Source: Bacillota bacterium
GTDB taxonomy: Bacteria; Bacillota; UBA4882; UBA8346
Assembly (NCBI GenBank): GCA_023392595.1
Contig: JAEVYU010000046.1
Coordinates: 124,001-188,000 of the forward strand
DNA: 64,000 bases
Reading direction: 5' to 3'
Shown here: one piece after another, positions 17,387 to 26,804 of the stretch
Layout: every line of letters begins with the position of its first letter
Numbering within the stretch: position 1 is the first letter of the stretch
Notes under the pieces: generated by a model
Told to the model about the DNA's origin: nothing
What the model saw: the letters and a program-made list of their open reading frames with translations, nothing else
The model's database searches: none
Position numbers and translations under genes: made by a program

Positions 17387-18343
17387 ATGCCTCAATATAA
17401 TCAACTTAAATTATTCACTGGAACCTCAAATCCTCCGCTGGGGCAAGAAATCGCCGATTATTTAGGAATTAAACTTGGCGGAGTTAAAATTTCCCGTTTT
17501 GCAAACGGTGAAATATATGTGCGTTTTGAGGAAAGTAGTCGAGGAGCCGATGTTTTTATCGTCCAATCCTTTGCCAATAGTGTCAATAATATTAATGACA
17601 CGATCATGGAGCTTTTGATCATGATTGATGCTTTAAAGAGAGCTTCCGCCGGACGAATTACAACGGTAATCCCCTATTATTGCTATGCCCGTCAGGAAAA
17701 AAAATCCGCTCCTCGCGAACCGATTACCGCCCGAATGCTTGCGGATATCATTTCGACCGTTGGTTCGGATCGAGTTATTACCATGGATCTTCATTCTCCG
17801 GCAATCCAGGGCTTCTTTAATATTCCAGTTGACCATTTGACAGCCCTCCCGATGCTTGCTCAATATATTAAGCAGAAAAAAATAACGGATGGGGTTATCA
17901 TTGCTCCGGATGCCGGAAGTGTTAAAAAAGCTGAGAAACTGGCAACCCGCCTGGACTTGCCCCTGGGAGTAATGTACAAACGCAGGCCTGCCCCCAATGT
18001 TGCTGAAATCACTTTCTTTATTGGTGAGGTTGAAGGAAAAGCTCCTATTATTATTGACGATATGGTCGATACGGCCGGCAGTATCATACAAGTAGTTAAT
18101 ACTCTTCTAGAACACGGCGCTAAGCCGGAAATTCACTTATTGACAACCCATAGTATTTTTTCTCCACCCGCCATGGAGCGTTTACGCCATCCTGCCATTA
18201 AAGAAATCGTGGTTTGTAATACGGTCCCTTTAACACCGGAACGAACTTTACCGAACGTTACTGTATTATCCGTAGCTCCGCTTCTTGGAGACGCAATCCG
18301 CCGGATTCATCAGGATGTCTCGGTCAGCGTATTATTTGATTAA
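17387..18343 (+). CDS. prs: Ribose-phosphate pyrophosphokinase
   Basis: 318 aa, class I PRPP synthetase making PRPP from ribose 5-phosphate and ATP. Contains KLFTGTSNPPLGQEIA, the ATP-loop YYCYARQEKK, DLHSPAIQGFF (metal/pyrophosphate) and the PRPP loop IIDDMVDTAGS near 220-230. Length exact for the family. Monocistronic, with a promoter candidate upstream and a shared terminator downstream. Confidence 0.95.
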   Translation: MPQYNQLKLFTGTSNPPLGQEIADYLGIKLGGVKISRFANGEIYVRFEESSRGADVFIVQSFANSVNNINDTIMELLIMIDALKRASAGRITTVIPYYCYARQEKKSAPREPITARMLADIISTVGSDRVITMDLHSPAIQGFFNIPVDHLTALPMLAQYIKQKKITDGVIIAPDAGSVKKAEKLATRLDLPLGVMYKRRPAPNVAEITFFIGEVEGKAPIIIDDMVDTAGSIIQVVNTLLEHGAKPEIHLLTTHSIFSPPAMERLRHPAIKEIVVCNTVPLTPERTLPNVTVLSVAPLLGDAIRRIHQDVSVSVLFD

Positions 18344-18397
18344 CGAATTCATTTATCATGGTAATTCTTCAGTTGCAAATTTACTACGAAATACCGT

Positions 18398-18436
18398 AAA
18401 AGGGCTGTTTATGAAATCCATGAAGACAGCCCTTTT
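18398..18436. terminator. Bidirectional terminator between prs and the barrel gene
   Basis: Perfect 11-bp stem AAAAGGGCTGT / ACAGCCCTTTT with a 17-nt loop, between two convergent genes. The T/A ends allow use on both strands. Confidence 0.8.
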
Positions 18437-18449
18437 CAGGTATTTTGTT

Positions 18450-19115
18450 TTATAATCCGATGGTGATTCCGGCGCGGAAAGTGTTCTCGTGATCATGCGA
18501 CAAGTCGTTTTCATAAGCAAACTTAGCAGCCATTTTAGGACTTACTCTGTATTGAGCGCCCACCCGTAATTCCTGACCCCTCCAATTGGAAGGGTTATAT
18601 TCCATTTCTCCGCCTACACTGAATCTTGAACCTAATTTAACATTAACGCCCGGCGTTAGGACTAAATTTTGTTTGTTGGTTGATGTGGCGCTCCTGGATT
18701 CCAAATTGCCGTATCCATAAAAAAACCGGGTATCTTTCCACAATGATATGCCATAGCTGGAAATTTTCGACTGATCAAGATCAAAACCACCGTAAATTGT
18801 GTATCCGCTGCCGTGACGGCTTGGGGATATCAATGCTTTCACCAACTTTTGGCCATGAAACCCCTCTTTAAAATCCCCTGAAAATTGACCGCTGATGGTA
18901 ACTGCCGGGGTTATCCCATAACCGATTTCCATATTATAAAGCGGCGTGGGATTTTCTCCGGATTGAAAGGCTCCGCTCATCTCAAGCCCTAACCCTGCAG
19001 GCGCTAAAATAATACCATTTTCAGCCCCTAAAGAAAGGGCATTTCCAAAAGCTGTTCCAACGGTGAGAGAAATTAACGCAAAAAATGTAACGAAGGCGAT
19101 GATTAATTTTTTCAT
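18450..19115 (-). CDS. Predicted outer-membrane beta-barrel protein
   Basis: 221 aa. Clear Sec signal peptide (MKKLIIAFVTFFALIS... with likely cleavage after TAFGNA), then a glycine-rich, strand-forming protein with alternating polar/apolar residues throughout (for example YNMEIGYGITPAVTISGQF, FSVGGEMEYNP, LRVGAQYRV, FRAGITIGL). GAGGTG lies 9 nt before the ATG; a GTG four codons upstream is the alternative. No known domain recognised. It looks like a small transmembrane barrel, which would require an outer membrane; a secreted beta protein is the alternative. Confidence 0.6.
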   Translation of the reverse strand: MKKLIIAFVTFFALISLTVGTAFGNALSLGAENGIILAPAGLGLEMSGAFQSGENPTPLYNMEIGYGITPAVTISGQFSGDFKEGFHGQKLVKALISPSRHGSGYTIYGGFDLDQSKISSYGISLWKDTRFFYGYGNLESRSATSTNKQNLVLTPGVNVKLGSRFSVGGEMEYNPSNWRGQELRVGAQYRVSPKMAAKFAYENDLSHDHENTFRAGITIGL

Positions 19116-19299
19116 CAAAAAGCGCACCTCTTTTCTTAAATTGATAGGTGCGTTTTCTTGATTTTGATTGCACTTTCCTTTGATAATAATCTGTCAAGAC
19201 AGTAAAAGAGAACCAAATGATCTGCAAATTTGCAATAATGGCACTAAAAAATCATATCTGGTCATGCCTTGGCGCCATCGCCAATACGTAAGATTAATT

Positions 19300-20208
19300 T
19301 TAGTTTTGGGCAAAAGCTTTTTTTAATTTGGCAATCTCAATTTTATTCATTGCAAACAGTTCTTCCATGATTCTTTCAGACTGCTCTTCATTACTATTTT
19401 GCAATAACTCGCCCAATGCGGTGGGTATTATTTGCCAGGACAAACCGAATTTATCCTTTAACCATCCGCATGGTTGACTCTCTCCGTTTTCGGAGAGTTT
19501 TTCCCATAGGTTGTCAACCTCTTCCTGGGATTCGCAATTCACAAAAAAGGAAATGGCCGGAGTAAAAGGAAACGGATGAGCCATATAACCGTCGACACAG
19601 CGGAATTCTTGACCATTCAAGGCGAAAAAAGCTTCTTTCACGCTCTTCCCGGCCTCCGTATGCCTTAATTCTCTTTCTGATTGATTATCATATTCGATTT
19701 GATGAATTTTCGAATCCTCGAATAAAGAAGTATATAAATTCATTGCTTCTTCGGCTTTTCCGTTTTGTTCACCGGTAAATATCAAAAAGGGGGTGATTTT
19801 AGGAGAACGGAAGGAAAGAGAAAATTGCCAGGAAACACCGAATCGATCGGTCAGCCAGCCAAATTTCTCACGAAAGGGATACTTTCCCAGTGGCATTAAG
19901 ACAGTTCCTCCCGCCTGAAACTTGGCCCAAAGATTTTCAATTTCCGTTTCAGTTTGACAGTTTACGAAAAACGACACCGCAGGTGAAAAGGAAAACTGCG
20001 GCCCTCCATTAAAAGCCACAAACTCCTCCCCTTCCAGCTCAAAGGTTACCGACATGACCGAACCTTCAGCTCGGCCGGCTATTTCAGCTCCGGATTTACC
20101 ATAACGGAAAACATGAATAACCTTTGAATTGGGAAAAATAGCGGTATAAAATTTGACAGCTTCTTCAGTCTGATTTTCGTACCATAAGTACGGGACAATT
20201 TTCTTCAT
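19300..20208 (-). CDS. Tandem VOC/PhnB-type protein
   Basis: 302 aa with two PhnB-like VOC domains (about 1-130 and 135-265). Each has the segments YLWYENQTEEAVKFYTAIFP / FLIFTGEQNGKAEEAMNLYT, SFFVNCQTE / SFFVNCESQEE and FGWLTDRFGVSWQ / CGWLKDKFGLSWQ. Annotated in the past as 3-demethylubiquinone methyltransferase, which is not supported for this fold. Ends with a short helical tail. The reaction is unknown. Confidence 0.8.
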   Translation of the reverse strand: MKKIVPYLWYENQTEEAVKFYTAIFPNSKVIHVFRYGKSGAEIAGRAEGSVMSVTFELEGEEFVAFNGGPQFSFSPAVSFFVNCQTETEIENLWAKFQAGGTVLMPLGKYPFREKFGWLTDRFGVSWQFSLSFRSPKITPFLIFTGEQNGKAEEAMNLYTSLFEDSKIHQIEYDNQSERELRHTEAGKSVKEAFFALNGQEFRCVDGYMAHPFPFTPAISFFVNCESQEEVDNLWEKLSENGESQPCGWLKDKFGLSWQIIPTALGELLQNSNEEQSERIMEELFAMNKIEIAKLKKAFAQN

Positions 20209-20253
20209 AATGACTTCCTTTTGATGAGTATTTGTGATAGTTCATTCCGGGAT

Positions 20254-21036
20254 TTAAGACTCACGGAAAAGATCTTTGGCGGATATTTCAGGATGACGAT
20301 AGCGTTTTCTGTTAATGGTTTGAGTCCCATACGCTATGGCTTCTACGGGGCACCATTGAATACAGGCCAGACAATGCTCACAATTTCCCAGCCAATTTGG
20401 CTTTTCATTGACCATCTTGATGTTTTGAACGGGGCACACCTTTTCGCAAGTATGACAATGATTACATTTTTCGTTGACATTAAAATTCCGGTCAAGTTTT
20501 GGAAATTTCGGAAACATTGACCGATAAGCCATATTGCCGATTCCGTTGATGAAAAAATTATTCCTTTCAATGGCGCTGTTTTGTTGATTTTCAATCATCT
20601 CGGCGATCGTTGCGACCTTTTGTTTTTCATTTAAAAAAAGTTTTTTTTGTTTTTCGTTTGAATAGGCCCCGTACTTTACCAAGTAGTTGCCCGGCAGTTT
20701 AATCCTAAATCCGGCATTTAGAGTCAAACCTCCGGCGTTCAATAATTTTTGGGTTTGCAACAAAGTGCCCCCTGCCAATCCCCCGTAAGTACAGATGGCA
20801 AAGATATAGTTCGCCCTGTCCGGTTGCATCCTGTTGATAAAATCCACCACAATTCTGGGCATTCCCAAGTAATACACGGGGAAAATAATTCCCAAATTAT
20901 CGGCGTTACAATCAATGGATTGGTTGATGACTTTGGGAATGGAAAAGATTTGGGCATTCGTTAGTTTAGCGGCAATATCCTTCGCCACGGCAAGAGAATT
21001 CCCGGTTGCTGAAAAATAAAACAAGTGGGTTTTCAT
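20254..21036 (-). CDS. EFR1-type flavodoxin-ferredoxin protein
   Basis: 260 aa. N-terminal flavodoxin-like part with FYFSATGNS (FMN phosphate loop) and PVYYLGMP; C-terminal two [4Fe-4S] motifs, CNHCHTCEKVCP and CEHCLACIQWCP (about 190-235). The EFR1 family is of unknown substrate; it probably moves electrons between FMN and Fe-S clusters. Overlaps the GNAT gene by 4 bp, so the two are likely co-translated. Confidence 0.85.
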   Translation of the reverse strand: MKTHLFYFSATGNSLAVAKDIAAKLTNAQIFSIPKVINQSIDCNADNLGIIFPVYYLGMPRIVVDFINRMQPDRANYIFAICTYGGLAGGTLLQTQKLLNAGGLTLNAGFRIKLPGNYLVKYGAYSNEKQKKLFLNEKQKVATIAEMIENQQNSAIERNNFFINGIGNMAYRSMFPKFPKLDRNFNVNEKCNHCHTCEKVCPVQNIKMVNEKPNWLGNCEHCLACIQWCPVEAIAYGTQTINRKRYRHPEISAKDLFRES

Positions 21037-21488
21037 GATTTCGACTCCTTTTCCTCAAAATATTTGATGAAATATTTCTGCTCTTTAGTGCACGAGTATC
21101 CGCAGGCCATATAGAATGCATGAGCGCCGGTTCGGCTAGCCCCAGATACCAAACGGACACCATCAGCGCCAGTATCGCGCGCCCATTGTTCAGCATAATT
21201 TAAGAGTTTCTTTGCAATACCTTTTTTTCTGAAATCAGAGGATACTGCGATTCCCATAATGTTTTTCAAGGGAGGCGCATAGAGCAAATCATAGTCGCAG
21301 GCATGAAGATAACCCACTATTTTTTCATCAACGACAGCCACCACTATTTTATGGGTACAATCCCTTAACAATTTTTCCAATTTAGCCTCAACGGCTTCGA
21401 GCGGATACTCATATCCCATTTCATTCTGATTAAGCAATTTAATGTCAATACAATCTCCGATCAGGCAATCCCGGATTAAAACATTCAT
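21033..21488 (-). CDS. GNAT N-acetyltransferase
   Basis: 151 aa. Acetyl-CoA binding motif A appears as IAVSSDFRKKGIAKKLL (about 79-95), followed by GADGVRLVSGASRTGAHAFYMACGYS, the usual end of the fold. The substrate is unknown. Co-transcribed with the EFR1 gene. Confidence 0.82.
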   Translation of the reverse strand: MNVLIRDCLIGDCIDIKLLNQNEMGYEYPLEAVEAKLEKLLRDCTHKIVVAVVDEKIVGYLHACDYDLLYAPPLKNIMGIAVSSDFRKKGIAKKLLNYAEQWARDTGADGVRLVSGASRTGAHAFYMACGYSCTKEQKYFIKYFEEKESKS

Positions 21489-21554
21489 TCTGAGCCCCTC
21501 CTTTTTTAATAGAAGTTCAATTTTTGGAATACAAATAGTAATCCAACTTCCTTT

Positions 21555-22283
21555 TCACTTCAATCCCTTTTTAGCCCTGGGAAGAAGAATTTTCCGAAAT
21601 GCTTCATCGTGTTCGATGATAAAGGAAGCCTCAAATCCTTTTCCGGCATTGCCTATGAAATATTCTTTGGTAAACTTGAGAGCCTCATCCGGGGTTTCCA
21701 AAATTGTTTTGCCCATCCGCAGTGAATGTTCAAGTAATTCATCTTTTGAAAGAACCTGGCTAACCAATCCGATTTGAAACGCTTCCTCCGCATTGATCTT
21801 TCTTCCGGTTAAACATAATTCGCGGGTACGTCCCTCGCCGATAATCCACCGCAATGGCGTGAAAATAGGCGGAGCGCCGAACTTGATTTCCGGATGGCCG
21901 AAACTAGCTGATTTGGAACACAGACGGATATCGCAAAGGGTTGCCAGATCGAATCCTCCACCCATTGACGGACCGTTAACTGCGGCTATCACGGGTTTGG
22001 GAAAACTCCAGATATCCAAATGATATTGGGTTGATGATTTGAGAAGTTCCGGGAAACAATCGGGATTTTCAAATTCTCGAAGATCAAACCCGGCGGAAAA
22101 CGACGAACCTGCTCCCGTAAATATTACCAGGCCGATACAAGACGCTTCTCTCCAGTGGTAGAGACAGCGGGAGATTTCTTGGCGCATTTGAATGCTGATC
22201 GCGTTTCGCTTTTCGGGACGGTTGAGGGTAATGATCCCGATTCGATCCGGCCGGATATCAACTTTGATATTGTGATATTCCAT
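21555..22283 (-). CDS. Enoyl-CoA hydratase/isomerase family protein
   Basis: 242 aa crotonase-fold protein. IGIITLNRPEKRNAIS at the N-terminus, oxyanion-hole segments FSAGFDLREFE (about 62-72) and AAVNGPSMGGGFDLATLCDIR (split by the active-site helix). In the second, the position that carries catalytic Glu in hydratases is occupied by Phe/Asp, so an isomerase or other crotonase activity is more likely than hydration. Stands alone; no beta-oxidation partners nearby. Confidence 0.8.
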   Translation of the reverse strand: MEYHNIKVDIRPDRIGIITLNRPEKRNAISIQMRQEISRCLYHWREASCIGLVIFTGAGSSFSAGFDLREFENPDCFPELLKSSTQYHLDIWSFPKPVIAAVNGPSMGGGFDLATLCDIRLCSKSASFGHPEIKFGAPPIFTPLRWIIGEGRTRELCLTGRKINAEEAFQIGLVSQVLSKDELLEHSLRMGKTILETPDEALKFTKEYFIGNAGKGFEASFIIEHDEAFRKILLPRAKKGLK

Positions 22284-22469
22284 ACTTTTCTTTTCTCCAT
22301 CTTTATTAGTTCACAAGAAGGATAGCTATCCCAAATTCGTCCGTTTCTGTGGTTCTCATCTTTCATAATCCGATCTATCATCTATTTAATTTTATGATAG
22401 AGTCTATTCCTTTCAAGAAAAGAGATGTCCGTGGGATAATAACGTTATCATCCATATATTGAAATGTCA

Positions 22470-23210
22470 TGAAATTAAATATAAGGATCGCAAGTCGTAA
22501 CCCCTTATCCGCAAGAAACTGCCCCAGCCACCCCCCGCCACTCCGTCCCCAAAGGAATCCTATACCATTTTACGAAATCGTGATCGTTGGCAAAGGGATC
22601 AGGGGCATCCAACAGCTCACGGGGAAGAAGATTTTCGATCCGGTCGTATATTTTCTGGGTGTTTTTTTTCTTGAAAATTCCTAATTCGCCGATATTGAAC
22701 AGATAGTCCATGGTAGCGCCGGAAAGATTCCGGTGTCCCCAGCGCCCTTTCCCGGCCCGCCCAAGGTCAATTTGAGTCGATTGAAGCGGACCTCTCGCTG
22801 CCAAATTCTTACGGACTTCGTCGGTAAAATCGAGAGCTTCAAGAGAGCGGCGATAATTTAAACTTCGGATCACTTCTTTTTCCTTCTCTTTTCTCAGGCG
22901 TTGAAAAAAAGGCCAGTCTTCCCGCAATTAAATCGCCATCATCTTATCCCACCCGTCCATTAAGGAGCGGTCCGTGTATAACATCTTTTCCAGGACGGCG
23001 GGGCGATAGCCTTGAATCCGTGACTGCAAAACCAAATCGGGATTCCGCCCCACAACATGTAAGGGATCATACTGAATACATCCGACTCTTTGAATGTATT
23101 CCAGTATTCCCCGCTCTCCAACAAACGTGTCTGCGCTGCTCAACCCCTGCTAATGGATTAAAAAGCAACGCGCCTCCCGGGGGTGATTTTAAAATTCGTA
23201 TTCTGATTTC
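22470..23210 (-). pseudogene. Decayed HTH_42/YcaQ-like DNA glycosylase-family gene
   Basis: In one frame the minus strand reads REARCFLIH, stop (TAG 23150-23152), QGLSSADTFVGERGILEYIQ, RVGCIQYDPLHVVGRNP, on to WDKMMAI, stop (TAA 22928-22930), REDWPFFQRL, up to DHDFVKWY. Near 22560 the frame shifts and the family continues as IGFLWGRSGGGWLGQFLADK in another frame before fading. These are consecutive pieces of a winged-helix (crosslink-repair glycosylase YcaQ-type) protein with two nonsense codons and one frameshift. No function is expected. Confidence 0.8.
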
Positions 23211-23293
23211 CCATATGCCGTCCCGTTTTTTTGGTTTCCAATTCGGAATGTTTTTTCGACACATTTTCTTCATCCAAGAGGGATGTTTATTTT

Positions 23294-24023
23294 CTATATA
23301 AGCTCACCTTGGGCTATCATTTTCACTTTGCCGCCAACCTCAATGTTATAACGGTTCTTTTCCAGATTTGACTTGATATACAAAATGGATTGCCGGCCGA
23401 TTTCATAACCTTGCTCAACGCTGATGTCGATTTCATGGGAGCCAAAATATTGGTAATGGGTCAAATAAGCGGCCAAACAACCATTGGCGCTACCTATTGA
23501 GGGATGCTTTTCTTATCGCATTCAAGTCTTTCAAGGGGACAAGCAAAAATTCTATTCCGGTTGATACCGCTTGAACCGGAAACCGGTCATCCAATTCATC
23601 CGTTGACAAACCCAGCAATTCGGCGACCGCGTCCTGGTGGTGAATTGAAGCGAATGTTGGTCCGATTTGTCTCATCCACTGGATATCATGATCATCGTCA
23701 AATGTTACGGGAATCTTTCCAACATCCAGGTCAAGGAGTACCTGTTTACAACGCCGCCTTTCGAATTCGTTTCGAATGATAAATGCGCTTCCCAAAGTGG
23801 GATGTCCGGCAAAAGGCACTTCATTTTGAGGAGTAAAGATCCGTACTCGATACAAGCCTTCATGCGGATTGTTTTCTAAAATAAAGGTGGTTTCCGAGAA
23901 ATGGGATTATCTGGCAATTGCCTGCATCGTCTCTCCCAATAACGAGCTTGGAGAAAGCACGACCGCCAATTGGTTCCCTGAATATTTTTCTTTACAAAAC
24001 ACATCGACAATAAAGTATTTCAT
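23294..24023 (-). pseudogene. Decayed PhzF-family isomerase gene
   Basis: From ATG 24023 (with a GGAAA box) the frame reads MKYFIVDVFCKEKYSGNQLA, then an in-frame TAA at 23907-23909 where the family has the catalytic Glu of the AREMNFSET motif (here AR-stop-SHFSET). It continues FILENNPHEGLYRVRIFTPQ, NEVPFAGHPTLGSAF, to LNAIRKAS, where about 70-80 residues are missing and the frame changes to GSANGCLAAYLTHYQYFG and the complete C-terminus ending at 23294. One nonsense mutation plus one internal deletion/frameshift make it non-functional. Confidence 0.85.
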
Positions 24024-24561
24024 TTTGTTTCCTTTCCGGTTCCAAAAAAGTCCATAATATTAAATGAATTTTTGCAATATATTTCCACAGCCATCGAACA
24101 ATCCCTGCCGGATATGAATCTTAAAAAACTTTGGCAGTCCCGAAACTTTTTGAATTTGGAAGCCGTCGCAAAATTACTTTGAAACCAATGAGATAATCAA
24201 TCTACTCTTTCTTTCACTCTCACATTAAAAATCCCCCCATAAACAAACATATCCCCTCCCGACCAACCCGGCGATGTCTGAAAACCCACCGGAGTCTCGC
24301 CAAAGGCCCTCAAAACCGCCATTCATTTGATTTTTCCTGGATGAAAATTTAATAGGAGTAATATCTATAGATTTTGCCGCCGGTCTTTCGTTTCTCTCAC
24401 CTCACCCGCGATTCTATTCACGATAAGGGCATATATTGGCATATGGGGGTCAAATAAATATGAGTAAGAATTAAACTCAAGGATTCATCCGCCACTCTCA
24501 ATGACGCCATCTTTTTGATTTCCATTTTCACCTTTTTTCGTGTCTTTCGTGGTTCCATAAG
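24024..24561. other. Gene-free stretch upstream of the tandem repeat
   Basis: No open frame of note on either strand. C/T-rich runs occur (for example around 24230-24260). A segment near 24530-24560 (TTCGTGTCTTTCGTGGTT) is of a kind often seen as a dispersed intergenic motif, but I find no second copy in the window. Confidence 0.4.
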
Positions 24562-24565
24562 GTTT

Positions 24566-24877
24566 TTAGCGGGAAGTAGCTAAAAGCTCCTTCTGATCTA
24601 GAAAAAAGGTACCTCCGAGCTATTAAAAGCTCGCTCTGAATCAGAAAAAGGTACCTCCGAGCTATTAAAAGCTCGCTCCGAACCAGAAAAAGGTACCTCC
24701 GAGCTACTAAAAGCTCGCTCCGAACTAGAAAAAGGTACCTCTGAGCTACTAAAAGCTCGCTCTGAACTAGAAAAAGGTACCTCCGAGCTATTAAAAGCTC
24801 GCTCTGAACTAGAAAAAGATACCTCTGAGCTACTAAAAGCTCGCTCTGAGGTATTAAAAGTGCGTTCTGCCGCTTAG
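24566..24877 (+). repeat. 42-bp tandem repeat array, coding-like (14-residue coiled-coil period)
   Basis: GGTACC (last copy GATACC) recurs at 24608, 24650, 24692, 24734, 24776 and 24818, exactly 42 bp apart; a degraded seventh copy lies upstream near 24566. In the plus frame 24602-24877 each unit reads EKGTSELLKARSEL, two heptads, ending EVLKVRSAA-stop. Most unit differences are synonymous (TCC/TCT, TTA/CTA). Within each unit CGAGCT-N6-AGCTCG can form a hairpin. There is no start codon in the open frame, and the first copy has an extra A and a stop, so it may be the tail of a lost coiled-coil gene. Confidence 0.75.
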
Positions 24878-24949
24878 GCTCGCTGCCGTTCTTTTATCTC
24901 GTAAATCATGTTCCTCCGGTCTTCTTTACCCCCGGTTCATAGTTTTTTC

Positions 24950-25801
24950 TCAAATAGGATTTACATGATTTCTCTCAAGGTTTTTCACTATCTCATGGTA
25001 ACGTTCAGTCGCAAGTTCGCTGGGTTCCCCTTTTTTACAGAAAATAAATCCGGCTAACTTCTGATTGGGGCGTTCCACAATAATCTGACCATGAATTACC
25101 TTGGATTCCAACACCGCGAGCGCCTCCAAAAATCTCCGGTCTTTCTTTGCCTTATCATAAAAAGACAAAACATAGACATAAAAGAAAAGGTTATAATTTA
25201 CGAAAGGATACGCCACTTGCATAAATAAGGTGCCGATTCCATAGTGACAAGGGCCGAGAGGCATGCGGGTTTCCCAATGCGCGAGCAGAAACTCAACCCC
25301 TTTGTCAAGAGCTTCGTGGGTATTGAGAAAATGTGTAAATCGGAAAGCGTCTAAAGCCGCCAAGGTTGGGCCCGGATTGGAAAACTCCGTTTCCGGGCCT
25401 CTTCCGAAGCTGAACTTACTGCAACGCCAACCACCATCGGTATGCTGAATTTCTAACAGGTGACCCAAGGTTCTCTTGAGCCGGTTGTCAACAGCATAAC
25501 CCAAATGACAAAGAGTTCTGGCGGCGTTAATGGTATGGCAAGGGTATATTGCGCCTTGCGGGGAAAGCTTAAATCGTCCGTCTTCCCGCCAGGTGCTTAC
25601 GATCAGGTCGGCAGTCTCTTTTACTATAGGTTCGGAACGGTCTATTCCCAATTCTAACAGCATCAATATGCAATCGAGAGTTGTGAAGGGACTTCCTTTC
25701 ATGAGCCGCTTGTCGGGAGTGGCCCAATAATCGCCACCATTGTAATGGCGTTTTGCCAAAATTCCTTCCAAATCGGATTGATATTGCTTATTTACCGCCA
25801 C
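24950..25801 (-). CDS. Prenyltransferase/terpene-cyclase-fold protein
   Basis: 283 aa. Alpha-alpha toroid repeats with the QW-like segments QHTDGGWRCSKFSFGRGPE (about 131-149) and WREDGRF (about 73-79) and alternating GPTLAALDAFR helices. Such proteins in Firmicutes are annotated as prenyltransferase or squalene-cyclase-like, but the catalytic DxDD of cyclases is absent, so catalytic activity is doubtful. No signal peptide. Single gene. Confidence 0.65.
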   Translation of the reverse strand: MAVNKQYQSDLEGILAKRHYNGGDYWATPDKRLMKGSPFTTLDCILMLLELGIDRSEPIVKETADLIVSTWREDGRFKLSPQGAIYPCHTINAARTLCHLGYAVDNRLKRTLGHLLEIQHTDGGWRCSKFSFGRGPETEFSNPGPTLAALDAFRFTHFLNTHEALDKGVEFLLAHWETRMPLGPCHYGIGTLFMQVAYPFVNYNLFFYVYVLSFYDKAKKDRRFLEALAVLESKVIHGQIIVERPNQKLAGFIFCKKGEPSELATERYHEIVKNLERNHVNPI

Positions 25802-25973
25802 GGCTATCTCCCCTCCGTATCTTGACTTGCCGGCTATTTCTCCCCATTTGTATGAATGACATCCCTATCGAAAATACATTCACCGCCATTCCATTTTTTA
25901 TCGCGAAATAAGGATTATTTGGGATACGATTTGTGAAACAACTTGCTTCAAGATAAGGAGACTGCCCCATAAA

Positions 25974-26804
25974 CTAATATAAATTGATGGGAATGCGGTG
26001 CCCGCCCTTTTTTAACTCCCTGGGAAGCCAATAGGTTTTTCCATCCGAATAACGATGATTGGGGAAAATCGTAACCTGCAAAGTTTTCAGATCGAAAATA
26101 TAGGAATAAACCGTTGGATATTGGCCTTCCTGATGAGTTTGCTTCAAAAGCGTCTTAACCCTTTCCTTGGTGAGAGTTTGGCGCTGAGCCTCCTTGAATG
26201 CGGCTTGGATCGTATTGAACCTTTTACAGGGATAGTTGCCGATTTTCGGATCGGTGAGGCTAAAATTGGTAATCACTTGGTATGTTTTGTCGTTCTTGAT
26301 AAATACATAATCGTTTCGGGACCATTCAACAACACAAGAATTTCCGGTCCGGTCCGCAATCAACAAATGCTCCTGTCCAAATTGAGGCCAGTTGTATTTT
26401 TTGATCACTTCAACCGCTTCATCAACGGTCCGGCATTTTTTTAAGATTAAATACATTAAATCTTCATCAGTATTGATACGTTGCGGATTTCTTTGATATT
26501 TTTGGGATGACAACGAGGCCCAGTCAAAACAGAGACCATATTCGTTGATTCCGGCCTGGGGATATTGGGGCAAATAGGAATTCCATCCCATCACCATATA
26601 ACCATAAGCCTGCTTATTACCAGGAGTTACGGAAATTATAGGATCCGTAAAGAACCAATCTTCATTGCCGGCGAAATAATCAGTAGAGGACCCTTTCACA
26701 TAAAAAATCGTGCAAGCCAGCGTCTGAACGGTTATCAGGGTGAATCCAAACAAACAAAATAACCCAATTGAAAAAAATCTTTTTGATCTCATCGTTTTTG
26801 CCAT
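25974..26804 (-). CDS. Secreted Ntn-hydrolase (C45/choloylglycine-hydrolase-like)
   Basis: 276 aa. Signal peptide about 1-30 (FFSIGLFCLFGFTLITVQTLA) followed directly by Cys in ACTIFYVKGSS; exposure of this Cys as N-terminal nucleophile would fit linear amide C-N hydrolases. Supporting motifs are GNEDWFF, GINEYGLCFDWAS and HLLIADRTGNSCVVEW. Could hydrolyse amides or peptides at the cell surface; the Cys could also be a lipobox-type lipid site (LAC), though the family motif argues for the nucleophile. Confidence 0.72.
   Translation of the reverse strand: MAKTMRSKRFFSIGLFCLFGFTLITVQTLACTIFYVKGSSTDYFAGNEDWFFTDPIISVTPGNKQAYGYMVMGWNSYLPQYPQAGINEYGLCFDWASLSSQKYQRNPQRINTDEDLMYLILKKCRTVDEAVEVIKKYNWPQFGQEHLLIADRTGNSCVVEWSRNDYVFIKNDKTYQVITNFSLTDPKIGNYPCKRFNTIQAAFKEAQRQTLTKERVKTLLKQTHQEGQYPTVYSYIFDLKTLQVTIFPNHRYSDGKTYWLPRELKKGGHRIPINLY

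Noticed and set aside
24608..24823. CRISPR-like array
   Set aside because: The units are contiguous with no unique spacers, and no cas genes are present.
24602..24877. Open frame over the 42-bp repeats as a gene
   Set aside because: It lacks any ATG, GTG or TTG and a ribosome site, and the first unit is broken by a stop and an extra base; reported as a repeat instead.
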